A DNA stretch of 23,130 nt from contig CAKQPF010000056.1 of the NCBI GenBank assembly GCA_934256705.1, forward strand, positions 1 through 23,130. Direction: 5' to 3'. Within the stretch, counting starts at the first letter, position 1, and each line of letters starts with the position of its first letter. A model generated the notes under the pieces. It was not told the DNA's origin, made no database searches, and saw nothing but the letters and a program-made list of their open reading frames with translations. The position numbers were made by a program, and so were the translations under genes. This document shows, one piece after another, positions 22,917 to 23,130 of this stretch. This stretch comes from an uncultured Prevotella sp. Its GTDB lineage: Bacteria > Bacteroidota > Bacteroidia > Bacteroidales > Bacteroidaceae.

Positions 22917-23130
22917 CCTTAACCAGTCACTCCTTGGAGGTGCTTTCCTTCGATTACGGACTGACTTTAGAAGTAAATTGAACTGTAACAGGAGCATATT
23001 TAACATATCTTCACAACTTTTCGGCTATAATTCGCAAATAATTTTTTTTATAGATTATTGCTGTCCGATAAAAACTCAAAATCACGTTTTTGGCTCTGCA
23101 ACTTGCTCTAAATGAGTAATCGTCCTCTGA
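22917..23130. other. gene-free right edge
   Basis: No ORF, RNA gene or clear promoter is visible. The sequence becomes A/T-rich from about 22980 (including ATTTTTTTTATAG at 23041). It may be the upstream region of a gene beyond the window. Confidence 0.4.

Noticed and set aside
1..23130. tRNA or rRNA genes
   Set aside because: I found no cloverleaf with a T-loop GTTCRANNC context or rRNA-like sequence in the intergenic spacers by eye.

Overview
The window looks like a polysaccharide utilisation locus (PUL) of a Bacteroidales bacterium, most likely Prevotella/Segatella-like. The evidence is a SusC/SusD pair, lipoproteins with the acidic export signal after the lipid cysteine, Bacteroidetes-type TAnnTTTG -7 promoter elements, starts without clear Shine-Dalgarno sequences, and moderate GC. 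The genus is an inference. All twelve genes are on the + strand.

Layout. Positions 1-695 hold a large nested inverted repeat (120-363), then a regulatory region with two direct-repeat sites, a palindrome and a -7 box at 595-602. Genes 696-11443 encode the cell-surface machinery: SusC transporter, SusD lipoprotein, a two-TIG surface glycan-binding protein, an 826-residue multi-TIG lipoprotein ending in two copies of an unassigned module, and a GH5 endo-glycanase. After a hairpin comes a GH26-like lipoprotein that has lost both catalytic glutamates (11511-12557). A 77-bp tandem repeat carrying a second promoter precedes an intact GH26 (12871-14046). The intracellular half follows: GH130 mannosylglucose phosphorylase, GPH-type sugar symporter, cellobiose 2-epimerase, class I mannose-6-phosphate isomerase, and a secreted GH36 alpha-galactosidase. 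A PP-loop tRNA-thiolation gene (22056-22745) outside the pathway and a 22-bp minisatellite end the window.

How the genes work together (inference from known beta-mannan pathways, such as those of Bacteroides fragilis and B. ovatus). Surface proteins bind galacto(gluco)mannan, GH5 cuts it, and SusCD imports oligosaccharides. Periplasmic GH36 removes alpha-galactose and GH26 releases short manno-oligosaccharides, probably mannobiose. The symporter moves the disaccharide into the cytosol, the epimerase converts Man-Man to Man-Glc, and GH130 phosphorolyses it to mannose-1-phosphate and glucose. ManA links mannose phosphate to glycolysis. No regulator (HTCS or SusR type), esterase or beta-mannosidase lies in the window.

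The most unusual features are the catalytically dead GH26 homologue, the tandem C-terminal modules of the 826-residue lipoprotein, a hairpin present twice with compensatory base-pair changes upstream of the symporter and GH36 genes, an inverted pair of about 120-bp elements bracketing manA-GH36, and a MITE-like insertion with target-site duplication just before the tRNA-thiolation gene.
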